Assembly (NCBI GenBank): GCA_934647145.1
Contig: CAKUFB010000072.1
Location: 1-10,548 of the forward strand
Origin: an uncultured Clostridia bacterium
Lineage (GTDB): Bacteria; Bacillota; Clostridia; Christensenellales; Aristaeellaceae
DNA: 10,548 nucleotides
Direction: 5' to 3'
Position numbers and translations under genes: made by a program. The notes below the pieces were generated by a model. That model was not told the origin of the DNA. It searched no databases and saw nothing but the letters and a program-made list of their open reading frames with translations. Position 1 is the first letter of the stretch; each line of letters opens with the position of its first letter. Shown piece after piece: positions 1 through 5,852 of the stretch.

Positions 1-8
1 CTATAATC

Positions 9-37
9 GCCCGGGAGCGACATAGTCGCTCCCGGGC
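9..37. repeat. perfect 13-bp hairpin, first of three in tandem
   Basis: Positions 9-21 are the exact reverse complement of 25-37, separated by the loop ATA. It lies downstream of the GerMN lipoprotein gene, beyond two further hairpins (41-61 and 84-116). It has no clear T-run in either orientation, so it may be an RNA processing or stability element, a small dispersed palindromic element, or a second terminator for convergent transcription from outside the window. The function is not determinable here. Confidence 0.6.
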
Positions 38-40
38 GCG

Positions 41-61
41 GCGATTCCCGCAGGGAATCGC
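41..61. repeat. perfect 9-bp hairpin, second of three in tandem
   Basis: Positions 41-49 pair exactly with 53-61 around a GCA loop. Only three bases separate it from the 9-37 hairpin. On the minus strand it is transcribed after the 84-116 hairpin and so lies downstream of the operon end. No coding potential was accepted in 1-121. Confidence 0.55.
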
Positions 62-83
62 GTCCTTAAAAGGGGTGGGGGCT

Positions 84-116
84 CGGGGGAGGGGGCGCGC
101 AGCGCCCCCTCCCCCG
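84..116 (-). terminator. strong GC-rich hairpin after the lipoprotein gene
   Basis: Positions 84-98 pair perfectly with 102-116 (15 bp, GCA loop on the plus strand). The stem begins six bases past the TAG stop of the GerMN lipoprotein. Read on the minus strand it is followed by a C-rich stretch and then CCCCTTTTAA (67-76), a short T-run placed several bases late. It most likely ends or protects the 3' end of the two-component/lipoprotein transcript. The plus strand of this stretch also has four adjacent G-runs (72-95), a G-quadruplex pattern. Confidence 0.6.
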
Positions 117-121
117 CCCCC

Positions 122-1648
122 CTACGGTGCGATCAGATTTTCCGCATGCATTTCCGCGGAGACAAGCCCCGGATTTGGAATCAACGGCACGCGCAGGTAG
201 ATGCTTCGCGCCAGATACTCGACCGCCTGCCCCTCCCGCTGAAAGCAGACGCTTTTCACGCCGGGCAGCGTGCACAGTACGTTCACCAGCGCGTAGGTCA
301 GGTTTCGTTCCTGTTCGGCGGAAAGCGTCTGACAGGCCTCGTAAAACCGCGCGGAGAAGTTCACGACTGCCCGGCCGTCCCCCACCGACACGCCCAGCAG
401 GTCGTCAGCGTTTACATCCGCGGGCGCAACCGGCGTCAGGCTGGTTTCCCAGGCCTGCGAACCCTCCAGCGTCGCCGAAATCAGCTGTCTTGCGTTCAGA
501 GGCGCTTCGTACTGGCTGACCAGGCGGGTAGACGCGGCCAGCATACCGTCGCCGCCGGTCTGATAGACCCTCAGGCGTTCGCCGACGAAGCCTGTAAAGT
601 CATCGCGGTGCATGATACCGCCCGGAAAGGCCAGCTCGCCGGCCGGACTCTCCGTCCGAAGCGCCTGTCCCTCCCCTACGTACACGCATACGCCATCCAG
701 CTCCGGCACAAATTCAGTCAGCGTCAGCGTCAGCGCGGCGTACACCTGCCACGGCGCAAGTCCAAGACTCTCGAAAACCGCCAGGCTGTTGGCCGCGAGC
801 ACGATCTTCACGATGCGCTCTCCCCCCGCCGTGATGAGCAGCTTGGGCTGCTCAACGAGCTGGTTTTCCGGAGGCAGCACCGCGCGCAGCGCTCTTTCCC
901 CAGGCTGCTGCTGCATAAAAGAGATCAGGTCGCCCAGCGGATTGCCGCCGCTGAGCGTCACGGTGCAGATCTGCGGGGCGAGATACATGCCCTCGCGCCC
1001 GGCATAGTAGACTGCCGCCTCGCGGGTAACCGACGCGGCGCTCATCAGCTCCTCGTCGGCCAGCAGCTGCGACCACTGCGCCGAGAGACTGTTCTCATTA
1101 TACCGCGTCAGGCCGGCGCTCAGGCCGCGCAGCGCGGTCTTTCGTCCCTCCAGCAGCAGGTTGACCGCCTCCACGCCCGGCAGCGACGCCAGCGTGTTCG
1201 CAATGGCCGACTGCATGCGCAGCACCGCCTGCTCATCCACCGGCGCGCTCAGCGACAGATCGACCGTCGCCACGCCGCAGGACAGCGTCAGTGAGCGAAT
1301 GTGGACGCCTTCATGCGCAATAGACGACAAGCCGGTCGGCGTCTGACTCAGCAGCAGCTCCAGCACCTGCTCCTCCATCCGCTGATCCCCCGACGAGGTC
1401 ACCGTGCGCGTCACAGCCGCCAGGTCGCGCTCATCCATCGTCAGGTAGTACAGGCGCACATCCTGTGCGCAGGCCGACGTCCGGTCTCCCCATACGGGAT
1501 CGACCGACGGCTCCTGCGGTTCCGGCAGCGCCGCCTCCTGGGCGCCGCCCTCGGGCAATATGCCGGAGGACACGCACCCGCTGAGCAGCAGGCACAGCGC
1601 AAGCAGCGCCGCCAGTCCGGCTCGGCGTCGATGAATGGGCCGCTTCAT
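122..1648 (-). CDS. lipoprotein with three GerMN-like domains
   Basis: A 508-residue secreted lipoprotein, probably tethered to the outer face of the cytoplasmic membrane. The start is ATG 1648 because AGGAGG (1659-1664) sits ten bases upstream; the open frame extends further upstream without support. Residues 1-25 form a lipoprotein signal: a basic start, a Leu/Ala-rich core and a lipobox ending LLSGC with Cys25 as the lipidated residue. Three repeats of GerMN type follow, at about 63-175, 210-332 and 358-478. Each has the alpha/beta pattern of the family and closes with a GV..V...EG-like strand (LPGVEAVNLLLEG, ELDGVCVYVGEG, LPGVKSVCFQREG). GerMN domains occur in the spore-germination protein GerM and in actinobacterial LpqB. 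The gene starts 19 bp after the sensor kinase stop, so it is co-transcribed. By analogy with LpqB (inference) it may modulate the kinase. It could instead be a sporulation or cell-wall lipoprotein. Confidence 0.85.
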   Translation of the reverse strand: MKRPIHRRRAGLAALLALCLLLSGCVSSGILPEGGAQEAALPEPQEPSVDPVWGDRTSACAQDVRLYYLTMDERDLAAVTRTVTSSGDQRMEEQVLELLLSQTPTGLSSIAHEGVHIRSLTLSCGVATVDLSLSAPVDEQAVLRMQSAIANTLASLPGVEAVNLLLEGRKTALRGLSAGLTRYNENSLSAQWSQLLADEELMSAASVTREAAVYYAGREGMYLAPQICTVTLSGGNPLGDLISFMQQQPGERALRAVLPPENQLVEQPKLLITAGGERIVKIVLAANSLAVFESLGLAPWQVYAALTLTLTEFVPELDGVCVYVGEGQALRTESPAGELAFPGGIMHRDDFTGFVGERLRVYQTGGDGMLAASTRLVSQYEAPLNARQLISATLEGSQAWETSLTPVAPADVNADDLLGVSVGDGRAVVNFSARFYEACQTLSAEQERNLTYALVNVLCTLPGVKSVCFQREGQAVEYLARSIYLRVPLIPNPGLVSAEMHAENLIAP

Positions 1649-1667
1649 ACGCTCACATCCTCCTTTA

Positions 1668-3152
1668 TCATCCCTGCGGCAGCTCCACGGTGAAGGTAGA
1701 GCCCTTGTCCTCCTCGCTGACCAGCGAGACCGTGCCGCCGTGCAGCAGCACAATCTGCTTGACGATCGACAGGCCCAGTCCGGTGCCGCCCGTTTCGCGG
1801 GAACGCGCCTTATCGACCCGATAGAATCGGTCGAAGACGTGAATCTGATCGGCCTTGGGAATGCCGATTCCTGTATCGGACACCTTGACGACCGCCTTTT
1901 TTTCGCGCCGGGTCAGCTCCACGCGCACCCGCCCGCCGCGCGGCGTATACTTGACCGCGTTGTCGATCAGGTTGTAAAACACCTGCGCCAGGCGATTCGG
2001 GTCGCCGGGCACGCTGACCGGCTCGCGCGCCGACAGGCTCATCTCGATGCCCTTTTCGCGCGCCAGGGGCTGCAGCCTGCGCACGCTGTCCTCGAGCAGC
2101 GCGTTCAGCGACACGCTCTCGCGGCTCAGCTTCATCTCGTTGTCGTCCATCTTGACCAGCGTCAGCAGGTCGCCGATGATCGAGCTGAGCCGGTCGATTT
2201 CCTTGTTGATGTCGCCCAGGAATTCCTTGGCCATGCCCTCGTCCAGCGGCTCCTGATACAGCATGGTTTCAATCAGGATTTTCATCGTGCTCAGCGGGGT
2301 CTTGAGCTCATGAGAGGCGTTGGAGACGAACTGGCTTCTGGAATGATCCAGGCTTTCCAGCCGCTCGCACATCATGTTGAAGGCCTGCGCCAGCCGCGCA
2401 AACTCGTTTTTCCCCTTGGCCTTGACCCGTACGGACAGATCGCCCCGGGTCATTCTGGCGATGACCGCGTTCATCTCGTTGATCGGCTTGAACATCAGGT
2501 GCGTCACCGACATGCTCAGCACAAACACCAGCACCGCCAGGAGGCCCACGTAAATCAGCATGCGCCACTGCAGGCTGCTCAGGCTGTTATACATGTCCTG
2601 CGCCATCGTGACCAGCACCACCGCGCCCAGCACCCGCTCGCCCTCCACCACCGGGCAGGCATACAGGCCGGTCAGGCTCTTCTCGCCCGCAAGGTTCAGC
2701 GCGTAGTAGCCGCTGGCGGAGTCGCGCTCGGTCAGCGCCGCGGCGACCTCAGACCTGTTCATGCGCGTGCCGTTGAGCAGCGACTCGGTGTCCGTCAGCA
2801 CCGCGCCGCAGGGATCCACCACCAGTACCCGGCCGTCCATCGCGCGCGCGGTTTCCTGCGCCAGGGCGAGCATCTCCCCCGCCTGCAGCTCGGACAGCGC
2901 CTCGGACACGTCGACCGCCAGATTCTGGGCGGCGCGTTCCTCCTCGCGCAGCTTTTGGGTATACAGATAGTCGCCTACCAGGTGGGTAAGCGACGTGTTC
3001 ACCACATAGAACAGGCCGCAGATGACCAGCAGGTAGGCGAGTATGATTTTCCATCGAATGGAAAAGAATGCATTTTTAATCCTTGTCAGAGAAATAGTAA
3101 CCCACTCCCCACTTGGTGAGAATGAATTCGGGCTGCGCCGGGTTGCGTTCAA
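1668..3152 (-). CDS. membrane sensor histidine kinase, PhoR/WalK type
   Basis: A two-component sensor that autophosphorylates on His and passes phosphate to the regulator encoded just upstream. Numbered from the TTG at 3152: transmembrane segment about 34-54, extracytoplasmic sensor region about 55-195, second transmembrane segment about 198-220, HAMP domain about 221-270, HisKA with the SNASHELKTPL H-box (phospho-acceptor His281), then a HATPase domain with N-box YNLIDNAVKY (Asn397), G1 box SDTGIGI, F-box FDRFYRVD and G2 box GGTGLGLS. The catalytic domain looks intact. The start is uncertain. TTG 3152 overlaps the regulator gene by 77 bp and adds about 24 residues that look unlike kinase sequence. 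The residues that resemble a normal N-terminus, IKNAFFSIRWKI, begin at an ATT codon (3078-3080) that overlaps the regulator's TAA. No ATG or GTG lies in frame there. Stop to lipoprotein start is 19 bp. Confidence 0.88.
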   Translation of the reverse strand: MNATRRSPNSFSPSGEWVTISLTRIKNAFFSIRWKIILAYLLVICGLFYVVNTSLTHLVGDYLYTQKLREEERAAQNLAVDVSEALSELQAGEMLALAQETARAMDGRVLVVDPCGAVLTDTESLLNGTRMNRSEVAAALTERDSASGYYALNLAGEKSLTGLYACPVVEGERVLGAVVLVTMAQDMYNSLSSLQWRMLIYVGLLAVLVFVLSMSVTHLMFKPINEMNAVIARMTRGDLSVRVKAKGKNEFARLAQAFNMMCERLESLDHSRSQFVSNASHELKTPLSTMKILIETMLYQEPLDEGMAKEFLGDINKEIDRLSSIIGDLLTLVKMDDNEMKLSRESVSLNALLEDSVRRLQPLAREKGIEMSLSAREPVSVPGDPNRLAQVFYNLIDNAVKYTPRGGRVRVELTRREKKAVVKVSDTGIGIPKADQIHVFDRFYRVDKARSRETGGTGLGLSIVKQIVLLHGGTVSLVSEEDKGSTFTVELPQG

Positions 3153-3768
3153 TCTTTTCTCTCAGGCGGCGGATGTGTACGTCCACGGTACGCAGATCGC
3201 CCAGGTAGTCGTACTTCCAGATGGTTTCCAGCAGGTTTTCGCGGGAAAACACCTTGCCGCGGTTGGCCGCGAACAGCTGCAAAAGGTCGAACTCCTTCGC
3301 GGTCAGGTTCACCTCGCGCCCGTCGATGGACACCGAGCGGTTGGCCAGGTTGATCGTCATGTTGCGCACGTTTATGATCTCGCGGCCGCTGTCGCGCTGC
3401 GAGCTGCCCGCCCGGCGGAAGATCGACTTGATGCGCGCCTTGACCTCCAGAATGTTGAAGGGCTTGGTCATGTAGTCGTCCGCGCCGTACTCAAAGCCGA
3501 GGATCTTGTCCATATCCTCGCCCTTGGCCGTCAGCATGATGATCGGCACGTCGCTCTTTTCGCGGATGCGCTGGCACACCTCGATACCGTCCAGCTTGGG
3601 CAGCATCACGTCCAGCAGGATCAGGTCGAACGGCTCGTTGAAGAACTTGTTCAGCGCTTCCTCGCCGTCCGCCGCAGAATCGGTCTGATAGCCATCCTGC
3701 TCCAGGCTGTATTTAAGTCCCTTGACGATCAACGGCTCGTCATCCACCAGCAGAATTCTCTTGGCCAC
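3076..3768 (-). CDS. OmpR/PhoB-family response regulator
   Basis: A 230-residue DNA-binding response regulator and first gene of the RR-kinase-lipoprotein operon. The start is GTG 3768, supported by GAGGAGG about nine bases upstream. Receiver domain about 3-118: acidic pocket Asp9/Asp10, phosphorylation site Asp53 in LILLDVMLPKLDG, Thr80 in IIMLTAKGE and Lys102 in YMTKPF. The C-terminal winged helix spans about 130-227, with LTAKEFDLLQLF, FSRENLLETIW and RTVDVHIRRLREKIE, typical of the PhoB/WalR/PhoP group. Length and key residues are normal for the family. It overlaps the annotated start of the kinase, suggesting translational coupling. A TATAAT promoter lies about 60 bp upstream of the start. 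Paralogue-level identity (WalR, PhoP, ResD, MtrA-like) cannot be settled from sequence reading; the following GerMN lipoprotein gives an MtrA-like context. Confidence 0.93.
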   Translation of the reverse strand: MAKRILLVDDEPLIVKGLKYSLEQDGYQTDSAADGEEALNKFFNEPFDLILLDVMLPKLDGIEVCQRIREKSDVPIIMLTAKGEDMDKILGFEYGADDYMTKPFNILEVKARIKSIFRRAGSSQRDSGREIINVRNMTINLANRSVSIDGREVNLTAKEFDLLQLFAANRGKVFSRENLLETIWKYDYLGDLRTVDVHIRRLREKIERNPAQPEFILTKWGVGYYFSDKD

Positions 3769-3827
3769 TGCGGTTCCTCCTCAGCGCAAACGGTTGCAAA
3801 CTGCAATACCCCGCTTATATACTTCAT

Positions 3828-3856
3828 ATTATACCTGATATTTGTAACATTTACAA
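3828..3856 (-). promoter_or_regulatory. sigma-A-type promoter of the two-component operon
   Basis: On the minus strand, -35 TTGTAA (3851-3856, four of six consensus bases), a 17-bp spacer, and a perfect -10 TATAAT (3828-3833). Transcription would start near 3821, giving a leader of about 53 bases before the GTG of the response regulator. The stretch is strikingly AT-rich against the GC-rich surroundings. The -35 is the left arm of an inverted repeat (3842-3856), described separately. Confidence 0.7.
3842..3856. promoter_or_regulatory. 15-bp inverted repeat over the -35 box (candidate operator)
   Basis: TTGTAACATTTACAA is a perfect inverted repeat, TTGTAA-CAT-TTACAA. It covers the -35 hexamer and the upstream part of the spacer of the response-regulator promoter. 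Such placement suits a repressor or an autoregulating factor. TGTAA-type half-sites are known for WalR and related regulators, but those act as spaced direct repeats, so binding by the adjacent regulator is inference only. Confidence 0.45.
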
Positions 3857-3875
3857 GGGGTCAGTGTAATATTTC

Positions 3876-4029
3876 CCTCGAAAGTGCGTCCCGCTGGGGG
3901 AGGTTCCGCTTGCGCTTCCCCCTCCCCCAGACCCCCTCCTACGTCACTTACCAGGTTTGGCGCGGCGCGGTTCCCCGCATGACGCGCCCGCAGACTGAAA
4001 AACGGCCGCCGCCCGCTCAGGCAGCAGCC
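3876..4029. repeat. 154-bp intergenic direct repeat, copy A
   Basis: Matches 5693-5846 in the same orientation with no gaps and three mismatches (T/C, G/T and C/T), about 98% identical. It contains a 10-bp stem (3894-3903 with 3921-3930, CTGGGGGAGG/CCTCCCCCAG) and a second, weaker stem near the conserved GCATGACGCGCC. Copy A lies upstream of the response-regulator promoter, 20 bases from its -35, and downstream of the sigma-factor gene. The mismatches alter residues in the open plus frame shared by both copies, so it is not a conserved peptide. I read it as a dispersed intergenic element, perhaps terminator-like, rather than a gene. Confidence 0.9.
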
Positions 4030-4124
4030 CTCTCGTACTTCCAATCGTGCCCAGCTGCGTGTACGGTGAGCACGAGATGATTTTTTGCCCGGAAGGGATT
4101 TCAGCCTTCGCCAAAAGTGAAACT

Positions 4125-4157
4125 GCCGCGGCTCAAATCACAGATTTGAGCCGCGGC
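4125..4157 (-). terminator. 15-bp perfect hairpin after the ECF sigma gene
   Basis: Positions 4125-4139 pair exactly with 4143-4157 around a three-base loop. It lies 68 bases past the sigma-factor stop codon. On the minus strand the stem is followed by AGTTTCACTTTT, two short T-runs, so Rho-independent termination is plausible though not ideal. The rest of 4030-4225 holds no gene I can support. Confidence 0.65.
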
Positions 4158-4225
4158 CCCGCCGATGCTTTCCGCGTCGAACGGCTCTTGTCTCTTCGTT
4201 TTCTCTTCTGCCACGGACTGTGCGT

Positions 4226-5044
4226 TTACCTTACGCAGAGGCAGTCATACCAGTGAACATAGCGCTCCGCGTTGACCGTTATCCGTTCATTCTCCGGGAG
4301 AAGCTCAGACCATTTCTTGCCGTAGCGCACAGCCGCCCAGTCGTCGCGGTTAAAGCGACGCCACAGAACGGTCTGGCCCTCGCGATTGAGGAACTGCTCG
4401 CTCACAATCCCTTCCATGTACATCCCCAAGTCCATAAGGCAAACCGTGTCATGGACGACACCGTCAAGCGTCAGGTCACAGCGGCCTGCAATATCCATCA
4501 GGACGCCCGGTTCCGCAGTCACATGGTCTCCCATTCTTGTTATTTTTCCCTGCGGCTTCAGGTGGACAGGCATTCCGCGATTATCCTCGCCAAAGCCCCA
4601 GTTGCTCATGAACGCCTCGCCGTCAAGAAAAGTTGTCAGTGTGCGGCCATTCCGATCCACGTGCTCCGCGGAGAGGAACCGGGTATAGCCGTCCTTTTCC
4701 TGCGCAATAAACGTCCACTCCTCGCATCCGCCGTTGGATGCGTCAACAGCCTCCTTCATCATATCGTCTTTCTGAAGGAGCGCGCGAGAAAGCGTCTTTG
4801 CCTGAATCGCAACACCTTCGAGCCCATGAACCGACGCGGGGCCGGTCACCGCCATATCGTATGCCACGTCCAGCCTGCGGGACGGCAAATCATACATCCC
4901 CCACCTGACCCTTTCTCCATGCCTTGGGATAATGAACCACCCCGTCAGCTCCTCGAACACAACCGGAAAAGCAGGTTCATCCTTCCAGGCGATATGGTAT
5001 TCAGGCAGCATTTCGGGCAGCGCCCGTTTTTTCTCCAGCTCCAT
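4226..5044 (-). CDS. possible separate C-terminal product of the sigma gene (internal start)
   Basis: An in-frame ATG at 5042-5044 is preceded at eight bases by AAAGGAG (5053-5059), a better ribosome binding site than that of the full-length gene. The product would be 272 residues beginning MELEKKRALPEM, which is exactly the part after sigma region 4. Either the cell makes both a sigma-fusion and a free C-terminal protein, or two formerly separate coupled genes have fused and kept the old signal. The residues after it include EELTGWFIIPRHGERVRWG, GEAFMSNWGFGEDNRGMP and TVLWRRFNRDDW, with many Trp and acidic residues and no signal peptide. Function is unknown; a ligand-sensing or sigma-controlling domain is inference. 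Confidence 0.45.
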   Translation of the reverse strand: MELEKKRALPEMLPEYHIAWKDEPAFPVVFEELTGWFIIPRHGERVRWGMYDLPSRRLDVAYDMAVTGPASVHGLEGVAIQAKTLSRALLQKDDMMKEAVDASNGGCEEWTFIAQEKDGYTRFLSAEHVDRNGRTLTTFLDGEAFMSNWGFGEDNRGMPVHLKPQGKITRMGDHVTAEPGVLMDIAGRCDLTLDGVVHDTVCLMDLGMYMEGIVSEQFLNREGQTVLWRRFNRDDWAAVRYGKKWSELLPENERITVNAERYVHWYDCLCVR

Positions 5045-5521
5045 GATAGCAACTCCTTTCGGCTTATAGGGATAGGCGTTGCGGAAGCGGGTACGCGCAG
5101 TGTTCATTCTGCTCTTTACCGTCCCTTCAGGGATGTGCAGACGCATGGAAATTTGCTTTTGTGAAAGCATTTCCTGATAGAAGAGCCGAAGCATCATCCG
5201 ATCCTTCTCCGGCAAGGCTTCCAGCGTTTCCTCAACCGCAGAGTCGTCGGAACGATCTTCCGCCTGTTCCGGGAGACTGTCCAGCAGAATTTCTTTTCTT
5301 CGCGCCTGCGCTCGATACCAGTCGGCACATTTTCTTCTCGCAATGCCCAGTATCCATGAAAGAAATGACGCCTTGTTCCGGATCGTTGGGAAGCTCCGAT
5401 AAGCAGCCAGATACGTATCCTGAAGGATGTCTTCGGCGTCCGCATAATGGCTGACTCTGGCCTTTACCCAGCGTTCAACCGCTGTCCTGCTCTGAGCAAG
5501 CAGCGATTCAAACTCGTCCAT
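4226..5521 (-). CDS. ECF sigma factor with long C-terminal extension
   Basis: A 431-residue extracytoplasmic-function sigma factor that would direct RNA polymerase to its own promoters. The start is ATG 5521, with GGAAGGGAG about ten bases upstream; an in-frame GTG at 5563 falls at the predicted transcription start and is rejected. Sigma region 2 spans about 8-73 (DAEDILQDTYLAAYRSF, then FLSWILGIARRKCADWYR). Sigma region 4 spans about 97-150, with the helix-turn-helix SQKQISMRLHIPEGTVKSR. The usual ECF protein ends near residue 155. Here the frame continues for about 270 residues of soluble-looking sequence without membrane segments, including a TVLWRRFNRDDW stretch; I do not recognise the domain with confidence. 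Met160 has its own ribosome binding site. No anti-sigma gene is adjacent, so the extension may take that role in cis (inference). Base composition is visibly lower in GC than the genes either side, and the gene lies between 154-bp direct repeats. Confidence 0.85.
   Translation of the reverse strand: MDEFESLLAQSRTAVERWVKARVSHYADAEDILQDTYLAAYRSFPTIRNKASFLSWILGIARRKCADWYRAQARRKEILLDSLPEQAEDRSDDSAVEETLEALPEKDRMMLRLFYQEMLSQKQISMRLHIPEGTVKSRMNTARTRFRNAYPYKPKGVAIMELEKKRALPEMLPEYHIAWKDEPAFPVVFEELTGWFIIPRHGERVRWGMYDLPSRRLDVAYDMAVTGPASVHGLEGVAIQAKTLSRALLQKDDMMKEAVDASNGGCEEWTFIAQEKDGYTRFLSAEHVDRNGRTLTTFLDGEAFMSNWGFGEDNRGMPVHLKPQGKITRMGDHVTAEPGVLMDIAGRCDLTLDGVVHDTVCLMDLGMYMEGIVSEQFLNREGQTVLWRRFNRDDWAAVRYGKKWSELLPENERITVNAERYVHWYDCLCVR
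5053..5059 (-). promoter_or_regulatory. internal ribosome binding site within the sigma gene
   Basis: AAAGGAG on the minus strand, eight bases before the in-frame ATG at 5044. It coincides with the junction between the sigma region 4 helix-turn-helix and the C-terminal extension, which makes a chance match less likely. Confidence 0.5.
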
Positions 5522-5547
5522 GGCATTCACTCCCTTCCTGCGTGTTT

Positions 5548-5561
5548 GAAAACCGGTTTTC
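5548..5561. promoter_or_regulatory. 14-bp perfect palindrome in the sigma leader
   Basis: GAAAACCGGTTTTC reads identically on both strands. It lies between the predicted transcription start and the ribosome binding site of the ECF sigma gene, where a bound regulator could block transcription. The arms are symmetrical to the centre, so a protein site fits better than an RNA hairpin. No known family can be assigned. Confidence 0.35.
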
Positions 5562-5568
5562 ACCTATA

Positions 5569-5596
5569 TAGTCGTTTTTCGGGAGCGGAAGGTTCA
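5569..5596 (-). promoter_or_regulatory. ECF-type promoter upstream of the sigma gene
   Basis: On the minus strand TGAACC (5591-5596) is followed after exactly 16 bases by CGACTA (5569-5574). This matches the layout of Firmicutes ECF promoters, where an AAC-containing -35 stands about 16 bp from a CGT or CGA -10 element (for example B. subtilis SigW and SigX sites). The transcript would begin near 5561 and reach ATG 5521 after about 40 bases. Its position suggests that the sigma factor activates its own gene; the specificity match is inference. Confidence 0.5.
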
Positions 5597-5598
5597 GT

Positions 5599-5614
5599 CT
5601 GTTCAAAAGAACAG
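5599..5614. promoter_or_regulatory. inverted repeat upstream of the ECF promoter
   Basis: CTGTTCAAAAGAACAG is a perfect 6+6 inverted repeat with a four-base spacer, three bases upstream of the -35 element of the sigma promoter. It is a candidate activator or repressor site. Between it and repeat copy B (5615-5692) I see nothing further that I can support. Confidence 0.35.
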
Positions 5615-5692
5615 CACCTGGACAAAATGGTTACAGAAAATCCGAGCGGCATGCCCAGCTTCAAGCCTCGCGCCCTCCACTGCGCTTCTTTT

Positions 5693-5846
5693 CCTCGAAA
5701 GTGCGTCCCGCTGGGGGAGGTTCCGCTTGCGCTTCCCCCTCCCCCAGACCCCCTCCTACGTCACTTACCAGGCTTGGCGCGGCGCGTTTCCCCGCATGAC
5801 GCGCCCGCAGACTGAAAAACGGCCGTCGCCCGCTCAGGCAGCAGCC
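5693..5846. repeat. 154-bp intergenic direct repeat, copy B
   Basis: Matches copy A at 3876-4029 with three mismatches at a constant offset of 1817 bp. It starts seven bases past the stop codon of the downstream sortase gene, read on the minus strand. The 10-bp stem at 5711-5720 with 5738-5747 is identical to that in copy A, and may act as a terminator or 3'-end stabiliser for the pilus operon although no T-run directly follows. Together the copies bracket the sigma-factor cassette with its promoter and terminator. Confidence 0.9.
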
Positions 5847-5852
5847 GCTTGC

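Noticed and set aside
2..7. TATAAT at the left edge as a plus-strand -10 box
   Set aside because: The -35 would be outside the window and the downstream sequence is only hairpins and minus-strand genes.
1649..1753. Upstream 35-codon extension of the lipoprotein
   Set aside because: It overlaps the end of the kinase gene and would bury the lipoprotein signal peptide; ATG 1648 has AGGAGG and puts the lipobox Cys at residue 25.
1635..3119. Plus-strand open frame of 494 codons opposite the sensor kinase
   Set aside because: His/Gln/Arg-rich mirror of a high-GC coding sequence; the kinase on the minus strand has all catalytic motifs intact.
3905..4030. A shared peptide reading (RFPLPQTPSYVTYQ...) in both 154-bp repeats on the plus strand
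   Set aside because: The three differences between copies all change the amino acid in this frame (V/A, V/F, P/S), and neither copy has a ribosome binding site, so it is not under protein-level constraint.
5522..5563. Upstream GTG (5563) as the sigma-factor start, adding 14 residues
   Set aside because: It lies at about the predicted transcription start with no usable ribosome binding site, while ATG 5521 has GGAAGGGAG correctly spaced.
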